A DNA stretch of 9,047 nucleotides from Bordetella parapertussis (GCA_945882005.1 CAMCWG010000105.1:1-9047); one strand, 5' to 3'. Shown: positions 1-6,632, counted from the first letter of the stretch. The notes: a model not told the origin generated them from the sequence alone. Translations and numbers: made by a program.

Positions 1-90
1 ATGCCTTACGTGGCTGGGCTCGATAAGTATCGCGTTATCTGCGATCAGATCGCGGCAGAAGGTTATCGCGGACTTCAGTTCGAGCGTTAG
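1..90 (+). CDS. C-terminal end of a probable FAD/NAD(P)H-dependent monooxygenase (partial)
   Basis: The frame is open from the first base to a TAG stop and encodes 29 residues, so only the tail of a gene cut by the left edge is visible. The pattern MPYV-x-G-x3-YR-x2-CD-x2-A-x2-GY-x-G resembles the extreme C-terminus of flavin-containing and Baeyer-Villiger type monooxygenases, where a similar (F)MPY(V/I)GG...YR..CDE.A..GY.G stretch closes the protein. Such enzymes use NAD(P)H and O2 to oxygenate ketones or other small organics in the cytoplasm. No FAD- or NADPH-binding motif lies inside the window, so this is a pattern match on a very short piece. The ATG at base 1 is very probably internal. 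The gene converges on the DMT transporter; the 32 bases between the two stops show no clear terminator hairpin. Confidence 0.5.
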   Translation: MPYVAGLDKYRVICDQIAAEGYRGLQFER

Positions 91-122
91 CCTTCAGCGC
101 TTTAGTATGCGGACGGCGCCGA

Positions 123-974
123 TTAAGTTCGGCCCGTTCGTAATACTAGAAGAACGCCGCTGGCAATAATCACAGACATCCCTAAGAATGTGAGGGAGTC
201 AGGTGAGTGACCAAAAAATATGATGCCCATCACGCTTGCGAACAGGATCTGGACATAAGAAAACGGTGCCAAGGTCGCTGCCGTTGCGCGCTGAAAGGCG
301 TTGGTCAAAAACAGGTGCCCAATAATCACAAAGATCGCTTGAATAATTAGCAGAATCGCCGTGTTCCAGCTTACAGGCTCCCAAAAAACGGGGAGCCAAA
401 GTCCGAGCGCTAGCGAGGCAATCGTACATGTCAGAAAGTTGCTCGCTACTGACGAATCGGTGGCCACGACTTTTCGCGTGAGCATCTGATACACCGAAAC
501 AAAAAATGCGCTAGCAAGTGCCAAGAGAATAGCGGGGGTAAATATTGCGCTAGTAGGACGCGCAACGAGCGCCACGCCAATCAAGCCAAGTACAACAGAT
601 AACCACTGCCATCTGTTTGTTTTTTCTTTCAAGAAGTAATGAGAAAGAACCACAACCATGATCGGTGAGAGGAATAGCACGGCTGTGGCCTCACCAATCG
701 GAACATACTTTAACGAACTTAAAAACAAGATGGTTGAAATTAGAGCGCTAAGACCTCTGAGGAGTTGCAATTTGGGCTGTTTTGTTTGGATCAGTTTTCT
801 GCCGTATCTCGGGCCATACGCCACAACAAAAATAACACTCTGGAGCGCGTAGCGACTCCATACGATCAGCAAAGCAGAATGAAACGTTGTGAGGTACTTG
901 CCAATCCCGTCTTGTAAGGAGAAGAGGAATACCGCTGCGACTGTGAGAAGAATTGCCTGGCGTGTCGTGTTCAT
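123..974 (-). CDS. EamA/DMT-superfamily membrane transporter
   Basis: Encodes 283 residues, mostly hydrophobic, with about ten membrane segments in two similar halves. This is the usual size and layout of EamA (10-TMS drug/metabolite transporter) proteins in the inner membrane. Typical features are the first helix running into FSLQDGIGKYL (about residues 18-28), the YVPIGEATAVLFLSPI stretch near 90-105 ending the first half, and a related RATAATLAPFSYVQILFASV segment near 239-258 in the second half. I place the start at ATG 972-974, giving a normal N-terminus (MNTTRQAILL) just before helix 1. The frame extends upstream to 1085, but the added residues are basic, unlike the family, and lie inside the CoA-transferase gene. 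The start overlaps the CoA-transferase stop by one base (TGATG), and no strong ribosome site is seen, so translational coupling is likely. Substrate unknown: members export amino acids, metabolites or drugs, and some take up S-adenosylmethionine. By eye the gene is more A+T-rich than its neighbour. Confidence 0.88.
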   Translation of the reverse strand: MNTTRQAILLTVAAVFLFSLQDGIGKYLTTFHSALLIVWSRYALQSVIFVVAYGPRYGRKLIQTKQPKLQLLRGLSALISTILFLSSLKYVPIGEATAVLFLSPIMVVVLSHYFLKEKTNRWQWLSVVLGLIGVALVARPTSAIFTPAILLALASAFFVSVYQMLTRKVVATDSSVASNFLTCTIASLALGLWLPVFWEPVSWNTAILLIIQAIFVIIGHLFLTNAFQRATAATLAPFSYVQILFASVMGIIFFGHSPDSLTFLGMSVIIASGVLLVLRTGRT

Positions 975-2371
975 CAATCTTGCCACGCTGCGCGATGCCG
1001 TCCCAGAGCGCCTGACCCAGGTGACCACGCCATTTCGACGCCAGTCACTGTGACTGGCCATTTCAGTCGTTTGGCGGAACCCCATTGCGTGATTTCAAGC
1101 GTATCAGACCAGTCTGCAGGTCCTACCGGAGTCAGATGGGGTTGTTCGATGCGCTCTGTCTTAAGCGTTTGCATGAGCAGTGCACCGGTACGTGCCAACG
1201 ACCCATTCACGATGCTTCCGACACCGGTTGCGACACGAATTGTTAGCGCGCGCAGGATGGCGGTCGCGAGCAAATAACCTGTTCCATGGTCAAGTGCCTG
1301 CACAGGCAAGGGGAACGGCCTGCCTGAGTCTGATAGGCGTTGCCCCGCCTCTGCGATACCCATGCTCATCTGCACAAGGCTGTCGAACCCTCTGCGGTGC
1401 TTCCAAGGGCCGGTAAAGCCATAGGCGTCGAGCGAGACATCAATCAAACCAGGTCGGATGTTTTGACGTTGTGCGGCATCGATACCCAGTGCGGTCAGTG
1501 CGTCGCTGCGGTAGCCGTGCACAAAGATATCGGCTTCGCTTAATAATGTCTTCCAGTGCTCAAGATCTTTTGCTTCTCGCAAATCCAGGCGTGTGCAGCG
1601 TTTGCCAAGGCTCATCTCTGGTGCGCCAGTGGGTTCATCCCACCAGGGAGGGTCGATGCGCAAGACAGTAGCGCCAAGCCCGGCCAAGAGGCGGGTTGCG
1701 GCTGGGCCTGCCAATACACGCGTCATATCCAGCACTTTTACACCTGCCAGGGGTCGCGCACTCGAGGGCGCCCAAGGCGAGGGAGCCGCTGTCGATCCGG
1801 AGCACCAGTGCAACAGGGGCTCTGCCAAGACGGCTCGCCCTTGCGGATGTTCTTGCCAGTCTGCCCAGGAGCGCATTTCCGCAGCGCATGCTCCGTTGGC
1901 GACCATCGCGGTCTCAAGCTCGGTTGCGCTCCACTCGGACACTGCCGCAGCAACGGCCTCAGGGCTTTCGGGTACGCCGAGTACGCGCAGCGCTGCGTCG
2001 CGATGGTGCGGTGCGTTCGTATGCAAGCGAATCCAACCATCTCGAGTACGGTAGTCGGCGGGGCCTAGGGCGGGCTCGGGGGGGATTTTCCAGCCAATCG
2101 GCGAGATTGTCTTGTTGAACCAAAATGATGCAAGCCGACGATCAACACGCACCTCTAGATTTTGTGTGAGCTCTGCAAGTGCCAAGCCAGTCGCCCCCAT
2201 TGAGGCTGCTGCGAGGTCAGTCACCGCGAAGTAGGAGGGTAGGCTGCCATCTCCTGCAAACGAAATTCCGTCCATCGCAGAGAGATTCCCTCGAACCGAT
2301 CCCCAGATTTCCTTAAGTAAATCTACTGCAGTACCGTTCGGGGCAGAGGGGGTAATCATGTGTGTGGACAT
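974..2371 (-). CDS. Family III (CaiB/BaiF) CoA-transferase with an extra N-terminal lobe
   Basis: Encodes 465 residues from ATG 2369-2371. The family moves CoA from an acyl-CoA to a free carboxylic acid through a glutamyl/aspartyl-CoA anhydride intermediate. The classic N-terminal signature LAGVKVLDMTRVLAGP begins only at about residue 208 and continues into LLAGLGATVLRID. The expected catalytic aspartate is D330 in RRGFD, after the typical RPGLIDVSLDAYGFTGP run. The preceding ~200 residues resemble the small C-terminal lobe of ordinary CoA-transferases (RDGWIRLHTNAPHHRDAALR near 110-129, HPQGRAVL near 175-182), so the order of parts is unusual. Usual length is near 400 residues. A TTG at 2381-2383 could add four residues, and a second ATG lies at 2357-2359; no ribosome site is convincing. 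It leads a two-gene unit with the DMT transporter and is divergent from the ThDP-enzyme gene. The acid and CoA donor are unknown. Confidence 0.87.
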   Translation of the reverse strand: MSTHMITPSAPNGTAVDLLKEIWGSVRGNLSAMDGISFAGDGSLPSYFAVTDLAAASMGATGLALAELTQNLEVRVDRRLASFWFNKTISPIGWKIPPEPALGPADYRTRDGWIRLHTNAPHHRDAALRVLGVPESPEAVAAAVSEWSATELETAMVANGACAAEMRSWADWQEHPQGRAVLAEPLLHWCSGSTAAPSPWAPSSARPLAGVKVLDMTRVLAGPAATRLLAGLGATVLRIDPPWWDEPTGAPEMSLGKRCTRLDLREAKDLEHWKTLLSEADIFVHGYRSDALTALGIDAAQRQNIRPGLIDVSLDAYGFTGPWKHRRGFDSLVQMSMGIAEAGQRLSDSGRPFPLPVQALDHGTGYLLATAILRALTIRVATGVGSIVNGSLARTGALLMQTLKTERIEQPHLTPVGPADWSDTLEITQWGSAKRLKWPVTVTGVEMAWSPGSGALGRHRAAWQD

Positions 2372-2482
2372 TGCGCGCGGCAAATATTAAAAAAGTGTCG
2401 TATAAAGAAAAGAATGTACGCCAATACTGGCCCATATCAAAATAAAAACAACATTAACCGAGACAACGTAGCGAGCTTCTGC
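2372..2482. promoter_or_regulatory. Divergent intergenic region between the CoA-transferase and ThDP-enzyme genes
   Basis: This gap of about 110 bases separates two divergently oriented transcription units and is clearly A+T-rich in its middle (about 2384-2462). It must carry at least one promoter for each direction. The best minus-strand candidate is TTGATA (complement of 2435-2440), a 16-base spacer, then TACATT (complement of 2413-2418), which would start RNA near 2406, about 35 bases before the CoA-transferase ATG. I see no equally good plus-strand promoter. A TTGC-N5-GCAA inverted pair lies at 2371-2383. No regulator gene is adjacent, so the controlling protein is not identified. Confidence 0.4.
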
Positions 2483-4225
2483 ATGGCCAATTCATCGACC
2501 GCAATACCAACTCCCCTGACCGTGACTGGTTTAAAAACGCCTAACACGGTTGCGCATGCGGTGATCCGCGCGCTCAAGCGTCACGGCGTCACCTGTACGT
2601 TTGGTCAGAGTTTGCCAACAATGATTCAGTTGTCAGCAGAGCATGGTGGAATCAAGCAGATCGCGTATCGAACAGAAAATGCGGGTGGCTATATGGCCGA
2701 TGCCTACGCCAGAGTATCTGGCAAGCCCGGTATCGTGACTGCCCAAAATGGCCCCGCGGCAGCGTTGTTGGTGGCGCCGCTCGGTGAAGCCCTAAAGGCT
2801 TCGATACCGGTGATTGCCCTGGTGCAGGACGTGAGCCGTCTGCATCACGACAAAAATGCTTTTCAGGATCTTGATCATATTGGCATGTTCAGCCCGGTCG
2901 CCAAGTGGGTGCGGCGTGTTGGCGACGCAAGTCGTGTAGATGATTATGTTGATCAGGCTTTCGCGATGGCCTGTTCGGGGAGACCTGGACCTGTTGTCTT
3001 GCTACTGCCCTCTGATTTTCTCTTGGAGCCTGCTGTAGAGTCGGGGCGCCGCGCCAGTCTTGGGCATTTTCCGCTGGATCCTGTCGTGGCCTCGCCAGAG
3101 TCGGTGCGGCGTGCTGCAGACTTGTTATCCAACGCCAAACGCCCGCTTGTGATTGCGGGGGGAGGCGTGCACTTATCCCACGCTCATTTGGCACTCACGC
3201 GGCTAATGGACGAAGCGCATTTGCCGGTGGCAACGACGGTGATGGGTAAGGGTAGTGTCGATGAGCAACACCCTTTGGCTGTTGGGGTCGTGGGTTACTT
3301 CATGGGTCCAAATGGCGCCACACGCTATCAGCGTGATTTGGTTGCGCAAGCCGACGTCGTTCTGCTTGTCGGCAATCGTACTAATCAAAACGGGACGGAC
3401 TCCTGGCAGCTGTATCCCAAAGACGCGACCTTCATCCATTTGGATATTGATGGAACAGAGGTGGGTCGAAACTATGAGGCGCTGCGCTTGGTAGGTGATG
3501 CGCGCTTGACGCTTGATGCCTTGGCGGATGCGTTAGTGCAGTGCGATCTTAAGTCACGTACAGCCGCACGCGCTGCCGTCGTGAGCAGTATTGCGAAAGC
3601 CAAAGAAAACTACTTGAAAGAGTCCGAGCCAGTGCGGGTCTCTGCGCAGTCGCCTGTTCGACCTGAGCGTGTGATGCATGAACTGCAGCAGCACTTAACC
3701 GCGCAGTCGATCGTAGTCGCGGATGCTAGTTATTCCTCGATCTGGATCGCGAATTGTTTAACCTCGTTGGCAAGCGGTATGCGCTTCATTACGCCGCGTG
3801 GCCTAGCTGGTCTTGGCTGGGGCTTTCCGATGGCGTTGGGCGCCAAAGTTGCACGTCCTGATTCAGACGTGTTTTGTTTGGTGGGAGACGGTGGTTTTGG
3901 TCACGTCTGGTCTGAGCTAGAGACGGCCCGCAGAATGGGTATCAAGGTAACCCTCCTGTTACTGAACAACGGTATTCTGGGTTATCAAAAGCACGCTGAA
4001 AACGTAAAGTTCGGTGAACACACGTCAGCCGTAGATTTTTATCCGGTTGATCATGCTGCGATTGCGCGAAGCTGTGGTTGTCTGGGCGTGCGGGTAAGTG
4101 ATCCCGCGCAGCTTGCGCAGGCACTTGAAGATGCCACCAAAAGTGAAGTCACGACGCTCATTGAGATCATGACGGATGAAAATGCATTCCCTCCGATCAC
4201 CTTTTATACGGCCAACGTCAAATGA
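2483..4225 (+). CDS. Thiamine-diphosphate-dependent enzyme of the acetolactate synthase superfamily
   Basis: Encodes 580 residues with the three-domain plan of ThDP enzymes: N-terminal PYR domain (about 20-180), central domain (about 200-350) and C-terminal PP domain (about 390-560). Visible residues are catalytic E65 in AYRTENAGGYMADAYAR, a K-N-AFQDLD segment at 124-131 like the FQE region of acetolactate synthases, and the metal/ThDP motif GDG at 468-470 ending in NN at 495-496. Such enzymes make or break C-C bonds next to a carbonyl. The motif details (NNGILGYQKHAENVKFGEH) do not let me name it as a biosynthetic IlvB, oxalyl-CoA decarboxylase or sulfoacetaldehyde acetyltransferase. No small regulatory subunit follows, which argues against a housekeeping IlvB. 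The ATG at 2483 gives a family-typical length; the frame extends to 2360, but that adds non-conserved residues and overlaps the divergent gene. A weak GCGAG at 2471-2475 may serve as ribosome site. Its stop overlaps the SDR start. Confidence 0.9.
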   Translation: MANSSTAIPTPLTVTGLKTPNTVAHAVIRALKRHGVTCTFGQSLPTMIQLSAEHGGIKQIAYRTENAGGYMADAYARVSGKPGIVTAQNGPAAALLVAPLGEALKASIPVIALVQDVSRLHHDKNAFQDLDHIGMFSPVAKWVRRVGDASRVDDYVDQAFAMACSGRPGPVVLLLPSDFLLEPAVESGRRASLGHFPLDPVVASPESVRRAADLLSNAKRPLVIAGGGVHLSHAHLALTRLMDEAHLPVATTVMGKGSVDEQHPLAVGVVGYFMGPNGATRYQRDLVAQADVVLLVGNRTNQNGTDSWQLYPKDATFIHLDIDGTEVGRNYEALRLVGDARLTLDALADALVQCDLKSRTAARAAVVSSIAKAKENYLKESEPVRVSAQSPVRPERVMHELQQHLTAQSIVVADASYSSIWIANCLTSLASGMRFITPRGLAGLGWGFPMALGAKVARPDSDVFCLVGDGGFGHVWSELETARRMGIKVTLLLLNNGILGYQKHAENVKFGEHTSAVDFYPVDHAAIARSCGCLGVRVSDPAQLAQALEDATKSEVTTLIEIMTDENAFPPITFYTANVK

Positions 4226-4968
4226 CACAGCGAATAGCATTAGTAACAGGTGCGGCAAAGGGGATTGGCTTGGCAACAAGTCAAAAGCTCATTGCAGCAG
4301 GATGCAAGGTCGTGATGGTAGATCGCCTGCCGCTTGATCTGGGCAAACTCGGAATTTCTTTAGAGAACGCTTTGGCGTTTTCGGGTGATGTCAGCGACAC
4401 TGCGTTTTTGTCGCGACTAAAAGAGCAGATTGAGGCGCGCTTGGGTACGGTATCGATCTTGGTTAATAACGCAGGTATCTCACCCAAGCGGTCCGATGGT
4501 CGATCGAGCGGTATTCTCGAAGTGACGCTCGATGAGTGGTCAAAAGTGTTGTTAATTAATCTCACTACGGTAATGCAACTTTCTCAGCTTTTTTTACCTG
4601 AGATGCAAGCGCAAAAGTTTGGCCGCATTGTGAGTCTGTCTTCACTTGCCGGACGGTCAAAGTCTATCGTTGCTGGTCCAAGCTATATGGCTTCCAAGGC
4701 CGGTGTACTGGGCCTGATGCGCGCGATTGCTTCAGAAATGGGTCCGTATGGGATCACCGCAAATTGTGTGGCGCCCGGACGTATCCTGACTGATATGGCT
4801 ATGCAGGCAGGTGAAGAGGTCAATCGACGCTATGCCGAGCAGATCCCTGTCCGACGCCTAGGTACTGCGGATGAAGTCGCTGACGCCATTACGTTTTTAT
4901 GTGCGGAGTCCAGTGGATTCATTAATGGCGCCACGATAGATATCAATGGTGGTTTCTTTATGTCCTAA
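4222..4968 (+). CDS. SDR-family NAD(P)-dependent oxidoreductase
   Basis: Encodes 248 residues, the standard length of a classical short-chain dehydrogenase/reductase, interconverting an alcohol and a carbonyl in the cytoplasm. All signature elements are present: cofactor motif TGAAKGIG (9-16), D56 in SGDVSD, NNAG (82-85), N113, catalytic S141, and Y155-x3-K159 (YMASK), followed by NCVAPGRILTDM and the C-terminal INGATIDINGG. An aspartate (D34) ends the second beta strand, which in this family usually favours NAD(H) over NADP(H). The start ATG overlaps the stop of the ThDP enzyme as ATGA and has no ribosome site of its own, so translation is probably coupled and the two proteins are likely to act in one pathway. 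It is FabG-like in fold, but the context (no acyl carrier protein or fab genes) suggests a catabolic dehydrogenase. Substrate unknown. Confidence 0.92.
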   Translation: MTQRIALVTGAAKGIGLATSQKLIAAGCKVVMVDRLPLDLGKLGISLENALAFSGDVSDTAFLSRLKEQIEARLGTVSILVNNAGISPKRSDGRSSGILEVTLDEWSKVLLINLTTVMQLSQLFLPEMQAQKFGRIVSLSSLAGRSKSIVAGPSYMASKAGVLGLMRAIASEMGPYGITANCVAPGRILTDMAMQAGEEVNRRYAEQIPVRRLGTADEVADAITFLCAESSGFINGATIDINGGFFMS

Positions 4969-4980
4969 CGCGGGTGATTT

Positions 4981-5008
4981 TTGCAGTGTGTAAGGTTTAA
5001 ATTTTTAT
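4981..5008 (+). promoter_or_regulatory. Weak candidate promoter upstream of the Bug/TctC gene
   Basis: In the 72-base gap between the SDR stop and the binding-protein start, TTGCAG (4981-4986) and TTTTAT (5003-5008) are separated by 16 bases. This is a mediocre match to a sigma-70 promoter and may be chance in A+T-rich sequence. The binding protein may simply be the third gene of the operon. No terminator hairpin is seen in the gap. Confidence 0.2.
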
Positions 5009-5040
5009 CCCAACAGAACTAAATATGGTGAGGAGACACG

Positions 5041-6012
5041 ATGAAAAATAATTTAATGAAATCTGTTCGCATTGCAGCAACTGCGGTCATGTTTTTAGGT
5101 CTTAGCTGGAATAGCCAGGCACAGACCTTCCCTGACCGTGAAGTGTCGTTGATCGTGAACTATGGAGCTGGCGGCACGACTGACGTTGCTTCGCGCGCAC
5201 TCGCCCAGGGTATGGAAAAGAGTCTGGGCAAGCCGGTTATCGTGCAAAACAAACCCGGCGCACTCGGCACACTCACGCCAGCCTACATCGCACGACAAAA
5301 ACCAGATGGCTATCAGATCGGTGTCGTGACCTATTCGACTGTTGCCATCATGCCGCACCTGATGGATTTAACCTACACAATCAAGGATTTCGAATTTGTG
5401 GCTGGCTTCGGTCGCTTCCGTTATGGTGTTGCGGTCAATGCAGACTCTCCCTACAAAACCTTGGATGACTTGGTGAAGGCGGCCAAAACAGGCAAGGGCT
5501 TATTTTTTGGAACCACCTCAGCACCAAACAACTTGGCAATTTTTGAGTTGTCGCGCTTAACTGGCGCGAAGTTTGAGCATATTTCCTATAAGTCTGGTGC
5601 AGAGGCTGTTACCGCGGTCTTAAGCGGCCAAGTGCAGGTGGTCGTTCAAAATCCGCCAGACATCATGCCGCACATCAAGGCAGGCAAGTTGCGGATGCTT
5701 GCGTCAGCGAGCCCCATGCGGTGGGTAGAGCAGCCTGAAGTCAAAACCATGAAAGAGCAAGGTTATGCTGTGGAAATCGACTCATGGCTGGGGTTGGCTG
5801 TTCCGAAGGGCACACCAACGGCGATCGTGGGTACCCTGGAGAAGGCCGCCCTCACTGCCATGGCCGATCCGGCGTTGGCCGCTCGTCTAACCAATATGGG
5901 TGTAGACCCTGCCACTTTGCCTGCCAAGGCATATTTAGAAATCCTTGAGAAAGGCTATATCGAGATGGGTCGCGCGATCAAAGCGGCCAAGATTCCACGC
6001 ATCACAGGTTGA
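5041..6012 (+). CDS. Bug/TctC-family periplasmic solute-binding protein
   Basis: Encodes 323 residues, the normal size for Bug proteins, the extracytoplasmic receptors of tripartite tricarboxylate transporters. A Sec signal peptide is clear: basic start MKNNLMKSVR, hydrophobic core to about residue 22, and probable cleavage after SQA (residue 27). The mature protein begins with the family pattern FPDREVSLIVNYGAGGTTD, then DGYQIGVVTYST, FGTTSAPNNLAIF (about 160-172), HISYKSGAEAVTAVLSGQV, and the closing G-V-D-P region. The usual PFPPGG or PFPAGG loop is here NYGAGG, which may alter the ligand pocket. A strong ribosome site, GAGGAG (5030-5035), sits five bases before the ATG. It follows the ThDP/SDR pair and may deliver their substrate, typically a carboxylic acid for this family. 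No TctA/TctB membrane genes accompany it, as is common for Bug proteins. The tRNA-Arg gene starts 35 bases after its stop. Confidence 0.92.
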   Translation: MKNNLMKSVRIAATAVMFLGLSWNSQAQTFPDREVSLIVNYGAGGTTDVASRALAQGMEKSLGKPVIVQNKPGALGTLTPAYIARQKPDGYQIGVVTYSTVAIMPHLMDLTYTIKDFEFVAGFGRFRYGVAVNADSPYKTLDDLVKAAKTGKGLFFGTTSAPNNLAIFELSRLTGAKFEHISYKSGAEAVTAVLSGQVQVVVQNPPDIMPHIKAGKLRMLASASPMRWVEQPEVKTMKEQGYAVEIDSWLGLAVPKGTPTAIVGTLEKAALTAMADPALAARLTNMGVDPATLPAKAYLEILEKGYIEMGRAIKAAKIPRITG

Positions 6013-6025
6013 TGTTTGGAAATAC

Positions 6026-6034
6026 TGCTATACT
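6026..6034 (+). promoter_or_regulatory. Extended -10 promoter element for tRNA-Arg
   Basis: TGC-TATACT is an extended -10 element lying 13 bases before the mature tRNA 5' end, so RNA would start near 6041 with a leader of about seven bases. The -35 region is poor: GGTTGA at 6007-6012 has a 16-base spacer and overlaps the stop codon of the preceding binding-protein gene. The extended -10 may compensate. Read-through from the upstream gene is also possible, as no terminator lies between. Confidence 0.5.
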
Positions 6035-6047
6035 GTCGCACTTTGCT

Positions 6048-6124
6048 GCGCCCGTAGCTCAGTTGGATAGAGTACTTGGCTACGAACCAAGGGGTCGTGG
6101 GTTCGAATCCTGCCGGGCGCGCCA
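6048..6124 (+). tRNA. tRNA-Arg(ACG)
   Basis: A complete cloverleaf can be folded by eye. The acceptor stem GCGCCCG (6048-6054) pairs perfectly with CGGGCGC (6114-6120). The D stem is GCTC/GAGT (6057-6060 with 6070-6073). The anticodon stem CTTGG/CCAAG (6075-6079 with 6087-6091) closes the loop CTACGAA with anticodon ACG at 6082-6084. The T stem GTGGG/CCTGC (6097-6101 with 6109-6113) has two G-U pairs and loop TTCGAAT. A G discriminator (6121) and an encoded CCA (6122-6124) end the gene. The A34 of anticodon ACG is normally deaminated to inosine by TadA, so this tRNA reads CGU, CGC and CGA codons. It sits just after a transport gene and directly before a strong terminator. Confidence 0.97.
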
Positions 6125-6131
6125 TATAAAT

Positions 6132-6171
6132 CAAGGGCTTACAGAGAAATCTGTAAGCCCTTGTCCTTTTT
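6132..6171 (+). terminator. Strong intrinsic terminator after tRNA-Arg
   Basis: CAAGGGCTTACAGA (6132-6145) pairs perfectly over 14 bp with TCTGTAAGCCCTTG (6150-6163) around a GAAA tetraloop, followed by TCCTTTTT (6164-6171). It begins seven bases after the tRNA CCA end. It should end both the tRNA transcript and any transcript reading through from the binding-protein gene. On the reverse strand the U-tract would be weaker, so it is mainly a plus-strand terminator. Confidence 0.95.
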
Positions 6172-6268
6172 GCGGTTGATTGTCTTTAGTGATCTCAAGC
6201 TTGTCAGAGCGTTGTAATATTCCAATGACAGTTAAGATGAGTCTAATGACTTTTTAGGGCGACACGAA
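6172..6268 (+). promoter_or_regulatory. Leader region of the winged-helix regulator gene
   Basis: These 97 bases lie between the tRNA terminator and the regulator start, so they must carry the promoter of the two-gene unit downstream. TAATAT (6215-6220) is a possible -10 and TTGTCA (6201-6206) a possible -35, but they are not correctly spaced to each other, so no promoter is assigned. The hexamer AATGAC occurs twice, at 6224-6229 and 6245-6250, exactly 21 bases (about two helical turns) apart, and could be a protein-binding repeat. The ribosome site is probably AGGGC at 6256-6260. Confidence 0.3.
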
Positions 6269-6628
6269 ATGTCTGATACAAATAAGTACTCAATCACTTA
6301 CTTGCGTTTCCTGCACTTGGTGCAGGCAATCCGTCAGATTCCAACCTTTCCTAAAATGGATCCGGTTGAAGAGCGTCTGCTCACGATGTTGGGCGTCAAA
6401 TGGCACGATGCGCAAAAAGTCAGCGTCCTCGAAGCGATGGGTCTCTCGACAGAGATCTCTGCGACCACGGCTCATCGTCGGCTCAAGACTTTGCGTAAAA
6501 AAGGAATGATTGAGCTTGATGTCGACAAGATTGACAGCCGCGTTAAGTATGTCGTCCCCACCGAACTGGCCCGCAAGTATTTTGTCGCGCTAGGACAGGC
6601 AATCGATAGGGCATCTCAGCCGGTCTGA
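6269..6628 (+). CDS. Small MarR-like winged-helix DNA-binding protein
   Basis: Encodes 119 residues. The region about 30-110 reads as a winged helix-turn-helix: a helix with DPVEERLLTML, a positioning helix KVSVLEAMGL, a recognition helix STTAHRRLKTLRKKG-like in pattern (here SATTAHRRLKTLRKKGM, 64-80), then a wing DVDKIDSRVKYVVPT (84-98) and a final helix ARKYFVALGQ. This matches the MarR/PadR style of wHTH, where the wing carries a D-x-R element. It is shorter than typical MarR proteins (about 140-160 residues) and has little sequence outside the DNA-binding domain, so ligand sensing by this chain alone is doubtful. ATG 6269 is preceded by AGGGC at eight bases. The membrane-protein gene starts four bases after its stop, so the two are co-transcribed. 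Target genes are unknown; self-regulation through the leader is plausible. Confidence 0.75.
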   Translation: MSDTNKYSITYLRFLHLVQAIRQIPTFPKMDPVEERLLTMLGVKWHDAQKVSVLEAMGLSTEISATTAHRRLKTLRKKGMIELDVDKIDSRVKYVVPTELARKYFVALGQAIDRASQPV

Positions 6629-6632
6629 CCCG

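Noticed and set aside
91..122. Terminator between the convergent monooxygenase and DMT genes
   Set aside because: Only a short GGCGCC palindrome is visible, with no adequate stem or U-tract in either direction.
975..1085. Upstream extension of the DMT transporter to an ATG at 1085
   Set aside because: The added 37 residues are polar and basic, unlike a DMT N-terminus, and lie entirely within the CoA-transferase gene. The ATG at 974 starts directly before helix 1 and forms a typical TGATG overlap.
1556..2118. Several long open frames on the plus strand opposite the CoA-transferase
   Set aside because: They are overlapping antisense frames in G+C-rich coding DNA, with Arg/Ser/Cys-rich translations and no recognisable motif. 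The minus-strand frame has clear family motifs.
2371..2383. TTGC-N5-GCAA as an operator
   Set aside because: Arms of four bases in G+C-rich sequence occur often by chance, the inner bases do not extend the symmetry, and no regulator gene is adjacent.
2360..2482. Longer start for the ThDP enzyme at 2360 or 2414
   Set aside because: The extra residues are Asn/Lys-rich and not family-like, and a 2360 start would overlap the divergent CoA-transferase gene. The 2483 start gives the usual length.
974..4225. Naming the CoA-transferase and ThDP enzyme as the oxalate pair frc/oxc
   Set aside because: The pairing is suggestive, but the CoA-transferase has a different domain order and the ThDP enzyme's C-terminal motif does not match what I recall of oxalyl-CoA decarboxylase.
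6097..6124. tRNA-Arg 3' end as an integration (att) site of a genomic island
   Set aside because: tRNA genes are common attachment sites, but I saw no integrase and no second copy of the tRNA 3' end in the window.
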